Assembly: GCA_910589665.1 (NCBI GenBank)
Contig: CAJUTR010000037.1
Location: 1-13,129, forward strand
Source: an uncultured Eubacterium sp.
Lineage (GTDB): Bacteria; Bacillota; Clostridia; Lachnospirales; Lachnospiraceae
DNA: 13,129 bases
Direction of reading: 5' to 3'
The translations under genes were made by a program, and so were the position numbers. Below the pieces are notes generated by a model. That model made no database searches. It saw only the letters and a list, made by a program, of their open reading frames with translations, and was not told where the DNA came from. This document shows positions 6,912-13,129 of the stretch, in pieces (within the stretch, counting starts at the first letter, position 1; the number at the start of each line of letters is the position of its first letter).

Positions 6912-8147
6912 ATGAGAGAGAAATTAGTGATAACCGGTATGGGTGCTGTGACGCCGATCGGAATAGGAGTAGAACAATATTGGAAAAACCTGATCGACGG
7001 TGTGTGCGGCGTTACACATATGACACGATTTGACCCAGAGACATCTCCGGTTAAGATCGCCGCTCAGGTAAAAGATTTCCATGCCGATGATTTTATGACA
7101 AAAAAGCAGAGCCGGGAAATGGATCTGTTTATGCAGTACGGTTATGCGGCAGCAGAGGAAGCGCTTACCGATGCCGGAGTACAGGAACATACGATTCCCG
7201 CTGCCCGGATGGGGATCGTTGTGGGGACGGCTATGGCGGGCGTATCCATTATTTCGGAAACACAGGATGGCTTGAGTACAGGTGAGCACAAGAAAGTAAG
7301 CCCTCGTTTTGTACCGAAGTTTATCGGAAACATTGCCGCTGCGCAGATTGCGATCGCGAAAGGATACCGGGGACCGAGCCTGACAGTAAGCACCGCATGT
7401 TCCTCGGGCGCGGATGCCATTTCTACCGCGGCCATGCTTCTTCTGGCCGGTGAGGCGGACGCCGTTTTAGCCGTAGGGGCGGAAGCAAGTCTTTGTCCTG
7501 TCGTTGTCGCAGGGCTCGCCTCAGCACACGCGCTCAGTACAAATAACGAAAATCCCCAGACGGCCAGCCGTCCTTTTGACAAAACACGAGACGGTTTTGT
7601 ATTTGGCGAAGGAGGAGGCGCTGTTTTGCTGGAAACGGAAACGCATGCGAAAAAGCGCGGCGCTCAGATCAAGGCAAGGCTGCTTGGTTTTGCAAACAGT
7701 ACGGACGGCTATCACGTAACAGCGCCGCATCCCGACGGAATCGGCGCGATTGCCTGTATGGATCACGCCATTCAAAAGGCAGGTATCCAGAAAGAGGAGA
7801 TTGATTACATAAATACGCATGGAACCTCTACGCCGATGGGAGATGTGATCGAGACAAACGCGATCAAGCAGTTATTTGGCGCACATGCCTATGAGATGGC
7901 AGTAACTTCCACGAAAGGCGCGACCGGGCACATGATGGGAGCTGGCGGCGTGACAGAGGCGATCACCTGTGTCAAAGCCATCCAGAGCGGAATCATTCCG
8001 CCGACACTGAATCTTACGGCGCCGGATGAATCATGCGATCTGAACTACATTCCAAACAAGGCTGAGAAGCGGCCCGTTCGCTATGCCATGACAAATGCTT
8101 TTGGGTTTGGAGGGCAGAATTCCAGCCTGATCGTCGGAACATATTGA
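6912..8147 (+). CDS. fabF: Beta-ketoacyl-ACP synthase, FabF family (KAS II-like)
   Basis: The 411-residue thiolase-fold enzyme condenses malonyl-ACP with an acyl-ACP to extend fatty acids in the cytoplasm. The catalytic triad is intact and numbered as in E. coli FabF: Cys163 in STACSSG, His303 in NTHGTSTP and His340 in KGATGHMMG, with Lys335. FGFGGQNSSL near the C-terminus is also family-typical. The nucleophile loop TACSSGADAI differs from the usual FabF TAC(A/T)SG(T/V)H form, so it may be a secondary paralogue or act on special substrates. ATG6912 follows GAGGAAAG closely and begins the conserved MREKLVITGMGAVTPIG; the frame extends 42 codons upstream without similarity and across the promoter. 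No other fatty acid gene or acyl carrier protein is nearby. lrgA begins 43 bases downstream. Confidence 0.93.
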   Translation: MREKLVITGMGAVTPIGIGVEQYWKNLIDGVCGVTHMTRFDPETSPVKIAAQVKDFHADDFMTKKQSREMDLFMQYGYAAAEEALTDAGVQEHTIPAARMGIVVGTAMAGVSIISETQDGLSTGEHKKVSPRFVPKFIGNIAAAQIAIAKGYRGPSLTVSTACSSGADAISTAAMLLLAGEADAVLAVGAEASLCPVVVAGLASAHALSTNNENPQTASRPFDKTRDGFVFGEGGGAVLLETETHAKKRGAQIKARLLGFANSTDGYHVTAPHPDGIGAIACMDHAIQKAGIQKEEIDYINTHGTSTPMGDVIETNAIKQLFGAHAYEMAVTSTKGATGHMMGAGGVTEAITCVKAIQSGIIPPTLNLTAPDESCDLNYIPNKAEKRPVRYAMTNAFGFGGQNSSLIVGTY

Positions 8148-8190
8148 TAAAACACTGTTTACCGTTTATTTCATACAGCGGAGGAATGTT

Positions 8191-8556
8191 ATGAAATATA
8201 TAAAGCAATTTTTTATTCTTTTAATCGTATGTTTTTTAGGAGAACTGTGCCGGTTCTTTATCCCGTTGCCGATTCCTGCCAGCATTTACGGACTGGTTCT
8301 CATGCTCGTCTGCCTGATGACGGGAATCATCAAACTCGAACAGGTCGATGAAACGGCGACATTCTTCACCGAAATTATGCCCGTTTTGTTTATCCCTGCC
8401 GGAGTCGGACTCCTGTCGAGTTATCATGCCTTGAAACCTCACCTGATTGCCATCCTTTTCATCACATTTATTACGACGGTTATTGTCATGGGAATAACAG
8501 GAATCGTGGCACAGCAAATGATGAAACATCTCAAACGAAAAGAGGAATCTAAATAA
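8191..8556 (+). CDS. lrgA: LrgA/CidA family holin-like membrane protein
   Basis: The 121-residue protein has four hydrophobic segments at about 7-22, 29-47, 63-78 and 84-108, and a basic C-terminal tail (HLKRKEESK), the normal size and shape for LrgA/CidA proteins. Family sequences FFIPLPIPASIYGLVLMLV and PVLFIPAGVGLL are plain. The family was described as holin/antiholin-like regulators of murein hydrolase activity in Staphylococcus aureus, while the related B. subtilis pair PftAB moves pyruvate; either role is possible here. GGAGGA lies 5 bases before the ATG. The stop overlaps the lrgB start (TAATG), so both are made together, and fabF upstream is probably on the same transcript. Confidence 0.93.
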   Translation: MKYIKQFFILLIVCFLGELCRFFIPLPIPASIYGLVLMLVCLMTGIIKLEQVDETATFFTEIMPVLFIPAGVGLLSSYHALKPHLIAILFITFITTVIVMGITGIVAQQMMKHLKRKEESK

Positions 8557-9251
8557 TGGTTGCTGATTTTTTTACAAATTCTCTTTTTTTCGGCGTTCTT
8601 GTGAGCCTGATCGGGTATGAGATCGGACAGTTTCTGAAAAAGAAAACGGGACTGGCAATCGTAAACCCCTTGCTGATTGCCATTGTTTTTGTCATCGGCG
8701 TCCTGCTTCTGTTCCATATTGAGTATGAGACGTATGAAGCGGGCGGCATATATCTAAATTACCTGCTCACACCTGCCACGGTATGCCTTGCCGTTCCATT
8801 GTATAAACAGATCCATCTTCTGAAACAATATGGTTTTGCTATCGTGCTGTCCGTTTTAGCCGGTACGATCACGAGCTTGCTTGGCGTATTAATCTTGTCC
8901 GTCCTGTTCCATCTGGATCATGCGATGTACGTAACACTTTTACCGAAGTCGATCACGACGGCGATCGGAATGGGTATGAGTGAGGAGATTGGCGGAATTG
9001 TGAACATCACGGTTGCTGTCATCGTCGTTACTGGCGTAATCGGAAATGTGATCGGAGAATGGGTGCTGAACATGTTCCGTGTTAAAGACCGTATTGCCAA
9101 AGGACTGGCGCTCGGTACGTCTGCACATGCGATCGGAACGAGTAAGGCGATGGAGATGGGGGAGATCGAAGGTGCTATGAGCAGCCTGGCAATCGTAGTG
9201 GCCGGATTGCTGACCGTCGCCGGAGCAAGCGTGTTTTCTATTTTTTACTAA
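8556..9251 (+). CDS. lrgB: LrgB/CidB family membrane protein
   Basis: The 231-residue polytopic membrane protein is the usual partner of LrgA and is full length. Family landmarks are VNPLLIAI at about 36-43, LLTPATVCLAVPLY at about 70-83, LLPKSITTAIGM at about 128-139 and GTSAHAIGTSKA followed by GAMSSL near 188-209. LrgB homologues include plant PLGG1 (glycolate/glycerate transport) and B. subtilis PftB (pyruvate transport), so a small-carboxylate transporter is at least as likely as a lysis-control role. Its ATG overlaps the lrgA stop by one base, implying translational coupling. No clear intrinsic terminator follows; an AT-only stem before a T-run at 9265-9272 is too weak to count. Confidence 0.93.
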   Translation: MVADFFTNSLFFGVLVSLIGYEIGQFLKKKTGLAIVNPLLIAIVFVIGVLLLFHIEYETYEAGGIYLNYLLTPATVCLAVPLYKQIHLLKQYGFAIVLSVLAGTITSLLGVLILSVLFHLDHAMYVTLLPKSITTAIGMGMSEEIGGIVNITVAVIVVTGVIGNVIGEWVLNMFRVKDRIAKGLALGTSAHAIGTSKAMEMGEIEGAMSSLAIVVAGLLTVAGASVFSIFY

Positions 9252-9282
9252 GAAAATGGGACAAATTTTTTTGCGAAAATAG

Positions 9283-9311
9283 TTGCTATTATTTGAGATT
9301 TAACGTATAAT
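9283..9311 (+). promoter_or_regulatory. Sigma-A promoter before the small orphan gene
   Basis: TTGCTA (9283-9288) and a perfect TATAAT (9306-9311) are 17 bases apart. Transcription would start near 9318, about 25 bases before the ATG at 9343. This gives the small gene its own transcript separate from lrgAB. Confidence 0.7.
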
Positions 9312-9342
9312 GATAGTAAGTGATGCGAAAGGAAGTGGATTC

Positions 9343-9555
9343 ATGGACCACAATGAATTATTTAAGAAGATGCTTATGAGTTTTGACCATAAATATGAGT
9401 CTGCTACTGTCTTTTACGATAATCTTCCGTATGTACGGGATTATGATTTATGTAACTGGACACCCCTTCGCATGTTCAGTGGTAATATTATTAAGTTTTA
9501 CCAGTACCGGATGGATCAGCCGGTGATCCTGCAGACAGATCCGGACAATATGTAA
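9343..9555 (+). CDS. Small hypothetical protein, 70 residues
   Basis: I do not recognise this protein. Starting at the ATG at 9343, which follows AAAGGAAG by about 8 bases, it is 70 residues, soluble-looking, rich in Tyr, Phe, Met and Asp, with no hydrophobic segment, no signal peptide and a single Cys. The N-terminal half (MDHNELFKKMLMSFDHKY) is probably helical, and the middle is aromatic-rich (NLPYVRDYDLCNWTPLRMF). A good promoter and ribosome site directly upstream and a hairpin downstream argue that it is a real monocistronic gene. The ATG at 9310 lies inside the -10 box and cannot be the start. It converges with the MutS-like pair and has no obvious tie to it. Confidence 0.7.
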   Translation: MDHNELFKKMLMSFDHKYESATVFYDNLPYVRDYDLCNWTPLRMFSGNIIKFYQYRMDQPVILQTDPDNM

Positions 9556-9597
9556 TCTCTTTTTTTTATTTTTGTTATCTTCATTTTTATCATATTT

Positions 9598-9655
9598 GAA
9601 TGGGGGAATCTCGGTCTTTGGCACAACCGTTGATTCCCCATTCATTATTTATTTC
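9598..9655 (+). terminator. Hairpin between the convergent small gene and mutS-like gene
   Basis: GAATGGGGGAATC (9598-9610) pairs with GATTCCCCATTC (9632-9643) over 12 bp with one bulged G, and inner CGGT/ACCG (9612-9615, 9626-9629) extends it. ATTATTTATTT follows, a fair U-rich tail for the plus-strand transcript. On the minus strand the hairpin is followed by A-rich sequence, so it would not be a canonical terminator for the mutS-like gene. Confidence 0.6.
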
Positions 9656-11157
9656 CGTAAAACGATTTCCTCAAATAAATCCAAACCGTAACTTGTTTCT
9701 GTCGGCTCATGGTCAATGATTTTAAAAGTCCTGGTTCCGTCCTCTTTTCGTTCCGCGCTAAGAAACCGTGCGTGCGGAAGATTTTTTCCATACATGTTAC
9801 TGGCAAATTCAAAAAGGTGGGTTACCATCATGATCTGAACGCCGCTGTCGTACATGGCCTGAATGATATTTTCTGCAATCTGGCTCCCTTCTTTTTCTGT
9901 TGTACTGGAAAAAGATTCATTCAGCAGGATCAGGCTCTCATCCGTTATGATGTCAACGATCCGGTTCATCCGTTTCATTTCTTCTACGAGTCGCCCACTG
10001 TTCATGCTGCAGTCCTCGCGCCGCGTAAAATGAGTAAGGATCGTGTCATACAATGGCCCCTCATAATACGTCGCCGGCACAAACATTCCAGCCTGCATGA
10101 GCACTTGCGCGATACCCACACTTCGCAAAAAGGTTGACTTTCCACCCTGATTCGCTCCGCTGATCACATGCAGGTGGCAGTCATCGATCAAGTCGTTACT
10201 GACAGGTTTTTTTAACGTCTGTAACGCCAGGGAAAGTTCATATAAGTTCTGATACTGCAAATGGTTCTTTTCTCCGCTGACTTTGGGAAACGAGACTCTC
10301 ATGTGTAAATGTGATAAACTGCGGTACAGGTTGGCACAGCCGACATAAAATCCGGCCTGTGTGCGGAGTTCTTCGAAAAACGATTCCAATTCCTGAATGA
10401 ATTTCTGATAGATCTTTAGCGTATATAAAAATCCATTTTCCTCCATCTGTCTTGCATCGTGGCGAAGCGATGTTTCAGATAACATAATGGCATTTGGCGA
10501 AAACAGATGCAGCATCACCCATCGCAACATCCGGCGAAATGATCCGAGTTTCCGGTAATCCACCGGCTCTAACCGGTTGATCACGACATCGCCGCATTTC
10601 AGGCCGCCGCTGATTCCTGCCGTCATGACGAGCCGCCCGCCACGCATCAAAAATGACATATGTTCTGCCATCTGCCGAAGCTCTTCCACAAATTCATCGC
10701 TGTAATAACTGTGAAGCCTCTCGGCAAACTTCATCATACCATCAGACTGTTCCGCTTCTTTGCTTTGCATCAGGCTCCTTACTTTTACTAAATCGTCAAC
10801 CATCACAAGAAGCAGCTGCAATGTATCATAAATCTGCCCCGTATTGCTGCCGCCCTTTTTCGTTTTATGTTTCTCGAAATCAGTCACCGCGCTGCTCGCC
10901 AGACGGTATATTTCCGTATAAAATTCAAAATGATGAACAGCATCGTTTACCATCTGCTGGCGATACCGGAGCAAGGGTTCTGTCGTGATCGGCGTCAAAA
11001 GTACCTGCTGGCATGTGTTATAGATCGTCTCATCTCCTTTTGCCATCGCATGCAGGATGACAGGCAGATTCAGGTCTTTGATCATGTCGGATGACATCGC
11101 GTATCGGCGGCGGGACGCCTGTTGTTTTTCCGCGTATAAAAGACAAATATCAAGCAT
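9649..11157 (-). CDS. MutS-family ATPase lacking the mismatch-recognition domain (second of pair)
   Basis: The 502-residue protein ends in a MutS-type ATPase (domain V): Walker A GANQGGKST at 334-342, a signature region SMNSGRLVEEM at 384-394, Walker B SLILLNE at 408-414, and the switch TH at 446-447. Residues 1-320 are mostly helical with clamp/lever character. The N-terminal MutS mismatch-binding and connector domains are absent, and there is no C-terminal Smr nuclease as in MutS2. Walker B carries Asn413 where MutS has Asp, next to the catalytic Glu414. Its ATG lies within the 3' end of the upstream mutS-like gene (ATGCTTGA, 8-base overlap), so the two are coupled and may form a heterodimer. 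Its DNA or RNA target is unknown; calling it mismatch repair would go beyond the evidence. Confidence 0.88.
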   Translation of the reverse strand: MLDICLLYAEKQQASRRRYAMSSDMIKDLNLPVILHAMAKGDETIYNTCQQVLLTPITTEPLLRYRQQMVNDAVHHFEFYTEIYRLASSAVTDFEKHKTKKGGSNTGQIYDTLQLLLVMVDDLVKVRSLMQSKEAEQSDGMMKFAERLHSYYSDEFVEELRQMAEHMSFLMRGGRLVMTAGISGGLKCGDVVINRLEPVDYRKLGSFRRMLRWVMLHLFSPNAIMLSETSLRHDARQMEENGFLYTLKIYQKFIQELESFFEELRTQAGFYVGCANLYRSLSHLHMRVSFPKVSGEKNHLQYQNLYELSLALQTLKKPVSNDLIDDCHLHVISGANQGGKSTFLRSVGIAQVLMQAGMFVPATYYEGPLYDTILTHFTRREDCSMNSGRLVEEMKRMNRIVDIITDESLILLNESFSSTTEKEGSQIAENIIQAMYDSGVQIMMVTHLFEFASNMYGKNLPHARFLSAERKEDGTRTFKIIDHEPTETSYGLDLFEEIVLRK

Positions 11158-12655
11158 GTGACAGCCTCCTTATAATTTCATCGTAGGTAAGTCCATATTT
11201 CTCTACAATGGATTCCACATATCCTTTCCCTTCCGCTTTGTTCCGTTCCACTTTGTATGTCCGGACGTTCTGTCCCTCAATGGATGCCGTCATGCTGACG
11301 ACGTATTCGTTTTCTTCAGCTAGCTTATCAATATGGGTGACATAGATCCCATAGCAATCATCATCTAGAAAATACCGCAGGATCTCGCGCCCCATATGTA
11401 ACGCATCGTATGTCGCCGCTGATGTAAAAAGTTCATTGATAATAACAAAGGAATGCTTTTTCCGCTCTTCGAGCATACCTGAGAGACGCACAAGTTCTTC
11501 TTTCAATTTTCCCCTTCCGCTTTGGGTACTCTCCTCAACGGAAAAGTGTGTCATTAACCCGTTGAATAACGGAAGAACTGCCTGATCGGCCGGCACTGGA
11601 AGTCCCATTTGCGCGAAATATACCAACTGGCCCGCCGCTCTTCCAAACGTCGTTTTTCCTCCCTGATTTGGCCCAGTCACCACGAAAAAGCGTTCCCTCT
11701 CCTTGTAATGATAGTCATTAGAGACGGTCCGTTTCCCTTCCTGTAGATTATTGAGTGCCAGCGCCAGATCATATCCGCCTTCAACACGAAAATCATTCTC
11801 CACAAACTGAGGGTAACAAAACGCATACTTGTGACGCTCCATCTGATGATGGAATTTGAGAAACGAGAGATAAAAGGAAACCTCACGATGAAACGTTAAG
11901 ATACTCTCCGGAAATATGTTCGGACACCGCTCCTGAAAGTCTACCATCTCTTTGAAAATGGGGGGGTGTTTTTTCTTTAAATACCGGAGAATACGCTTTT
12001 CGAGATCCGTACTTTGCTGACTGCCCGGCAGGATATTGTACAATTGATCCGGCGTCTCTATGATATGTGAAAACCTCCTGCACAGATCTCCAACATAATC
12101 CTCTTCCTCTATGTGAGACAGTATGAGGATATGGTCTTCTTCCACTCGCATGGTGTATCTGATATCCGATATCTTCCGATAAAGCGCGAGTGCCAGATCA
12201 TGGTTCTCTTTGTGTTCCCCTCGTTCCATCAGCTTGATGCACAAACGGTAAAAATCTTCCCATCCTGTCGCCATCTGCCCTCTGTTTTCCAAAAATACCA
12301 TAAGTTCATCCAGCGCTACATAATAGGTATATGCCGCTGATAAATGCCAGTGCGCGCTGCTTTCCCTATCCTCTGTGTCTTGCGCATATTGCTCATAGGT
12401 CTGCGCTTTCTTCACCGCACGGTAAAAAGCCGTAATCTTTTCTTCCATTTCAGGGTCTAATTCCCGCAAAACTTCCTGCCGGTACAAAACATCCTCTTTT
12501 TCGTTTGGCATGCGGTAATAGTACTCTTTTAAGTCATATGGCTCGAATCCGTTCCCTATTTCGTCTATTATCTGATCTAAATTTAAATCGGAAAAGAATT
12601 CTGGCAGTGGTTTTGGTTCCTCTGTGATCCTTCCTAGTATACTAAAAGCCCCCAA
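11150..12655 (-). CDS. MutS-family ATPase lacking the mismatch-recognition domain (first of pair)
   Basis: This protein of about 501 residues is a distant paralogue of its downstream partner. Counting from the upstream ATG at 12688, Walker A GPNQGGKT is at 339-346, the signature-like STQSGRGKLKEEL at 388-400, Walker B SFVIINE at 413-419 and TH at 451-452. As in the partner, Walker B has Asn in place of Asp, and the N-terminal mismatch-binding domain and Smr domain are missing. Residues 50-330 are highly helical and charged. The TTG start at 12655 is chosen because AAGGAGG (12670-12664) lies 8 bases before it, whereas ATG12688 has no ribosome site; the longer form would be 512 residues. It heads the two-gene minus-strand operon. 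Confidence 0.87.
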   Translation of the reverse strand: MGAFSILGRITEEPKPLPEFFSDLNLDQIIDEIGNGFEPYDLKEYYYRMPNEKEDVLYRQEVLRELDPEMEEKITAFYRAVKKAQTYEQYAQDTEDRESSAHWHLSAAYTYYVALDELMVFLENRGQMATGWEDFYRLCIKLMERGEHKENHDLALALYRKISDIRYTMRVEEDHILILSHIEEEDYVGDLCRRFSHIIETPDQLYNILPGSQQSTDLEKRILRYLKKKHPPIFKEMVDFQERCPNIFPESILTFHREVSFYLSFLKFHHQMERHKYAFCYPQFVENDFRVEGGYDLALALNNLQEGKRTVSNDYHYKERERFFVVTGPNQGGKTTFGRAAGQLVYFAQMGLPVPADQAVLPLFNGLMTHFSVEESTQSGRGKLKEELVRLSGMLEERKKHSFVIINELFTSAATYDALHMGREILRYFLDDDCYGIYVTHIDKLAEENEYVVSMTASIEGQNVRTYKVERNKAEGKGYVESIVEKYGLTYDEIIRRLSHA

Positions 12656-12663
12656 ATACAAAA

Positions 12664-12670
12664 CCTCCTT
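12664..12670 (-). promoter_or_regulatory. Ribosome binding site that decides a TTG start
   Basis: On the minus strand AAGGAGG is followed by 8 bases and TTG (12655-12653). This Shine-Dalgarno site lies inside the longer ATG-initiated frame (codons 7-9), so it can only serve the TTG. The sequence before the ATG at 12688 (ttccagtaaaata) has no such site. Confidence 0.65.
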
Positions 12671-12689
12671 TTTTAGTCTGTGTATCATT

Positions 12690-12718
12690 ATTTTACTGGA
12701 AAAATATCAAAAAGGGAA
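12690..12718 (-). promoter_or_regulatory. Weak candidate promoter for the mutS-like pair
   Basis: On the minus strand TTCCCT (12718-12713) and TAAAAT (12695-12690) are 17 bases apart; the -10 matches 5 of 6 and the -35 only 3 of 6. Transcription would begin near 12683, inside the ATG codon at 12688, which would force use of the TTG start at 12655. Confidence 0.3.
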
Positions 12719-12776
12719 GAACAGATTGATTTTTTAAGTATAATTTTAAGTATATGTACTATGGCGAGGAAAAAGC

Positions 12777-12805
12777 TTGCATTTCACAGTAAACCATGGT
12801 ATACT
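12777..12805 (+). promoter_or_regulatory. Extended -10 sigma-A promoter at the right end
   Basis: TTGCAT (12777-12782) and TATACT (12800-12805) are 17 bases apart, with TG at 12797-12798 forming an extended -10 (TGGTATACT). It points to the right, away from the mutS-like pair, and would start transcription near 12812, about 185 bases before the next likely start codon. Confidence 0.7.
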
Positions 12806-12811
12806 GATGAA

Positions 12812-12981
12812 AAGCAAAATTTCTAAGTTTTCTATATGACAGACACATCTGTTCTGGATTTCTGGATCGAAAATCTTTGCTTATCTCAAGAAAACCAATC
12901 ACATAAGCAGGGGGGAGATCGGGTTAGTCCCGTTTCAGCTGTTATTCCTGGTTTGTTTTCCACCCTGGAACATTTTTTTCG
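12812..12981 (+). ncRNA. Structured 5' leader, possible cis-regulatory RNA
   Basis: The region between the promoter and the next start codon holds several possible stems. AAGCAAA (12812-12818) pairs with TTTGCTT (12876-12882) and encloses the hairpin ACAGA-CACA-TCTGT (12839-12852). Next come a six-G run (12910-12915) and CGGG-TTAGT-CCCG (12920-12932). Last is TTCCA-CCC-TGGAA (12958-12970), followed by seven T (12973-12979), a terminator-like element just before the ribosome site. The layout, with an aptamer-like part, then a terminator, then a ribosome site, fits attenuation. I cannot match it to a known riboswitch or T-box consensus; no T-box sequence GGTGG is present. Confidence 0.45.
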
Positions 12982-12997
12982 AAAGGGAGGAAGATGA

Positions 12998-13129
12998 ATG
13001 GGAAAGAAGAAAGTAGCTGGAACACAAAACGTGCGGTGTACACGGGGAGACGGGGATTGCGGCCGGCTGTCCAGGAAAGCACCGGCACGGCACGAGCCCG
13101 TTGTGCCGCTGTCCGCCCTTAGCCTTTCC
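12998..13129 (+). CDS. Unrecognised CDS, cut by the right edge
   Basis: ATG12998 follows AAAGGGAGG (12982-12990) by 7 bases and opens a frame of 44 codons that has no stop before the window ends. The protein begins MGKKKVAGTQNVRCTRGDGD, is strongly basic, and has two Cys residues early on (RCTRGDGDC). I recognise no family. A competing ATG at 12994 is only 3 bases from the ribosome site and its frame ends after 42 codons. The coding stretch is visibly richer in G and C than the rest of the window. The promoter and leader upstream support a real gene, but the small visible part leaves the frame uncertain. Confidence 0.45.
   Translation, partial: MGKKKVAGTQNVRCTRGDGDCGRLSRKAPARHEPVVPLSALSLS

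Noticed and set aside
9649..12688. Naming the pair mutS or mutS2
   Set aside because: Both lack the mismatch-binding N-terminus of MutS1 and the Smr domain of MutS2, so neither symbol is justified.
12739..12744. Plus-strand TATAAT as a promoter
   Set aside because: No -35-like hexamer lies 16-18 bases upstream; TTGATT at 12726 is only 7 bases away.
12807..12839. Ten-codon leader peptide ATG AAA AGC to TGA
   Set aside because: It has no ribosome site, and the predicted transcript starts after its ATG.
1..13129. CRISPR arrays, tRNA or rRNA genes, insertion sequences
   Set aside because: No regularly spaced repeats, tRNA-like cloverleaf, rRNA sequence or transposase frame was seen on either strand.

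Overview
The window looks like chromosomal DNA of a low-to-mid GC Gram-positive anaerobe, most likely a gut Clostridia/Lachnospiraceae-type Firmicute. The basis is the Shine-Dalgarno sites (AAGGAG, GGAGG), sigma-A-like promoters, a sodium/solute-symporter nan cluster, lrgAB and a pair of short MutS-like ATPases. Genus cannot be fixed from the sequence.

Left part (1-6808): amino-sugar and sialic acid catabolism. nagB is on the minus strand. It diverges, across an AT-rich 159-bp region with a perfect small palindrome, from a six-gene plus-strand operon: nanE, nanA, an SSS-family transporter (probable sialic acid uptake), yhcH/nanQ (sialic acid anomerase family), a ROK kinase (probable ManNAc kinase) and nagA. 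Together they make a complete route: Neu5Ac uptake, ring opening, cleavage to ManNAc and pyruvate, phosphorylation to ManNAc-6-P, epimerisation to GlcNAc-6-P, deacetylation to GlcN-6-P, and deamination to fructose-6-P. No sialidase and no dedicated regulator lies in the window. A second promoter probably sits before the kinase. An open frame overlapping the 3' end of nagB runs off the left edge.

Middle part (6809-9655): a good sigma-A promoter and a perfect 18-bp inverted repeat precede a stand-alone beta-ketoacyl-ACP synthase (FabF family). It is followed closely by lrgA and lrgB, which overlap at TAATG. A small 70-residue orphan gene with its own promoter and a downstream hairpin closes this block.

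Right part (9649-13129): two overlapping minus-strand genes encode MutS-family ATPases of about 500 residues. Both lack the N-terminal mismatch-recognition region, and both carry Asn instead of Asp in Walker B. They converge on the small orphan gene. Diverging from them is a strong extended -10 promoter, a roughly 185-nt leader with several hairpins and a terminator-like element, and the start of an unrecognised GC-rich reading frame cut by the window edge.

The nan/nag block is standard in content. The least explained items are the paired MutS-like proteins, the fabF-lrgAB unit with its operator-like repeat, and the structured leader at the right edge.
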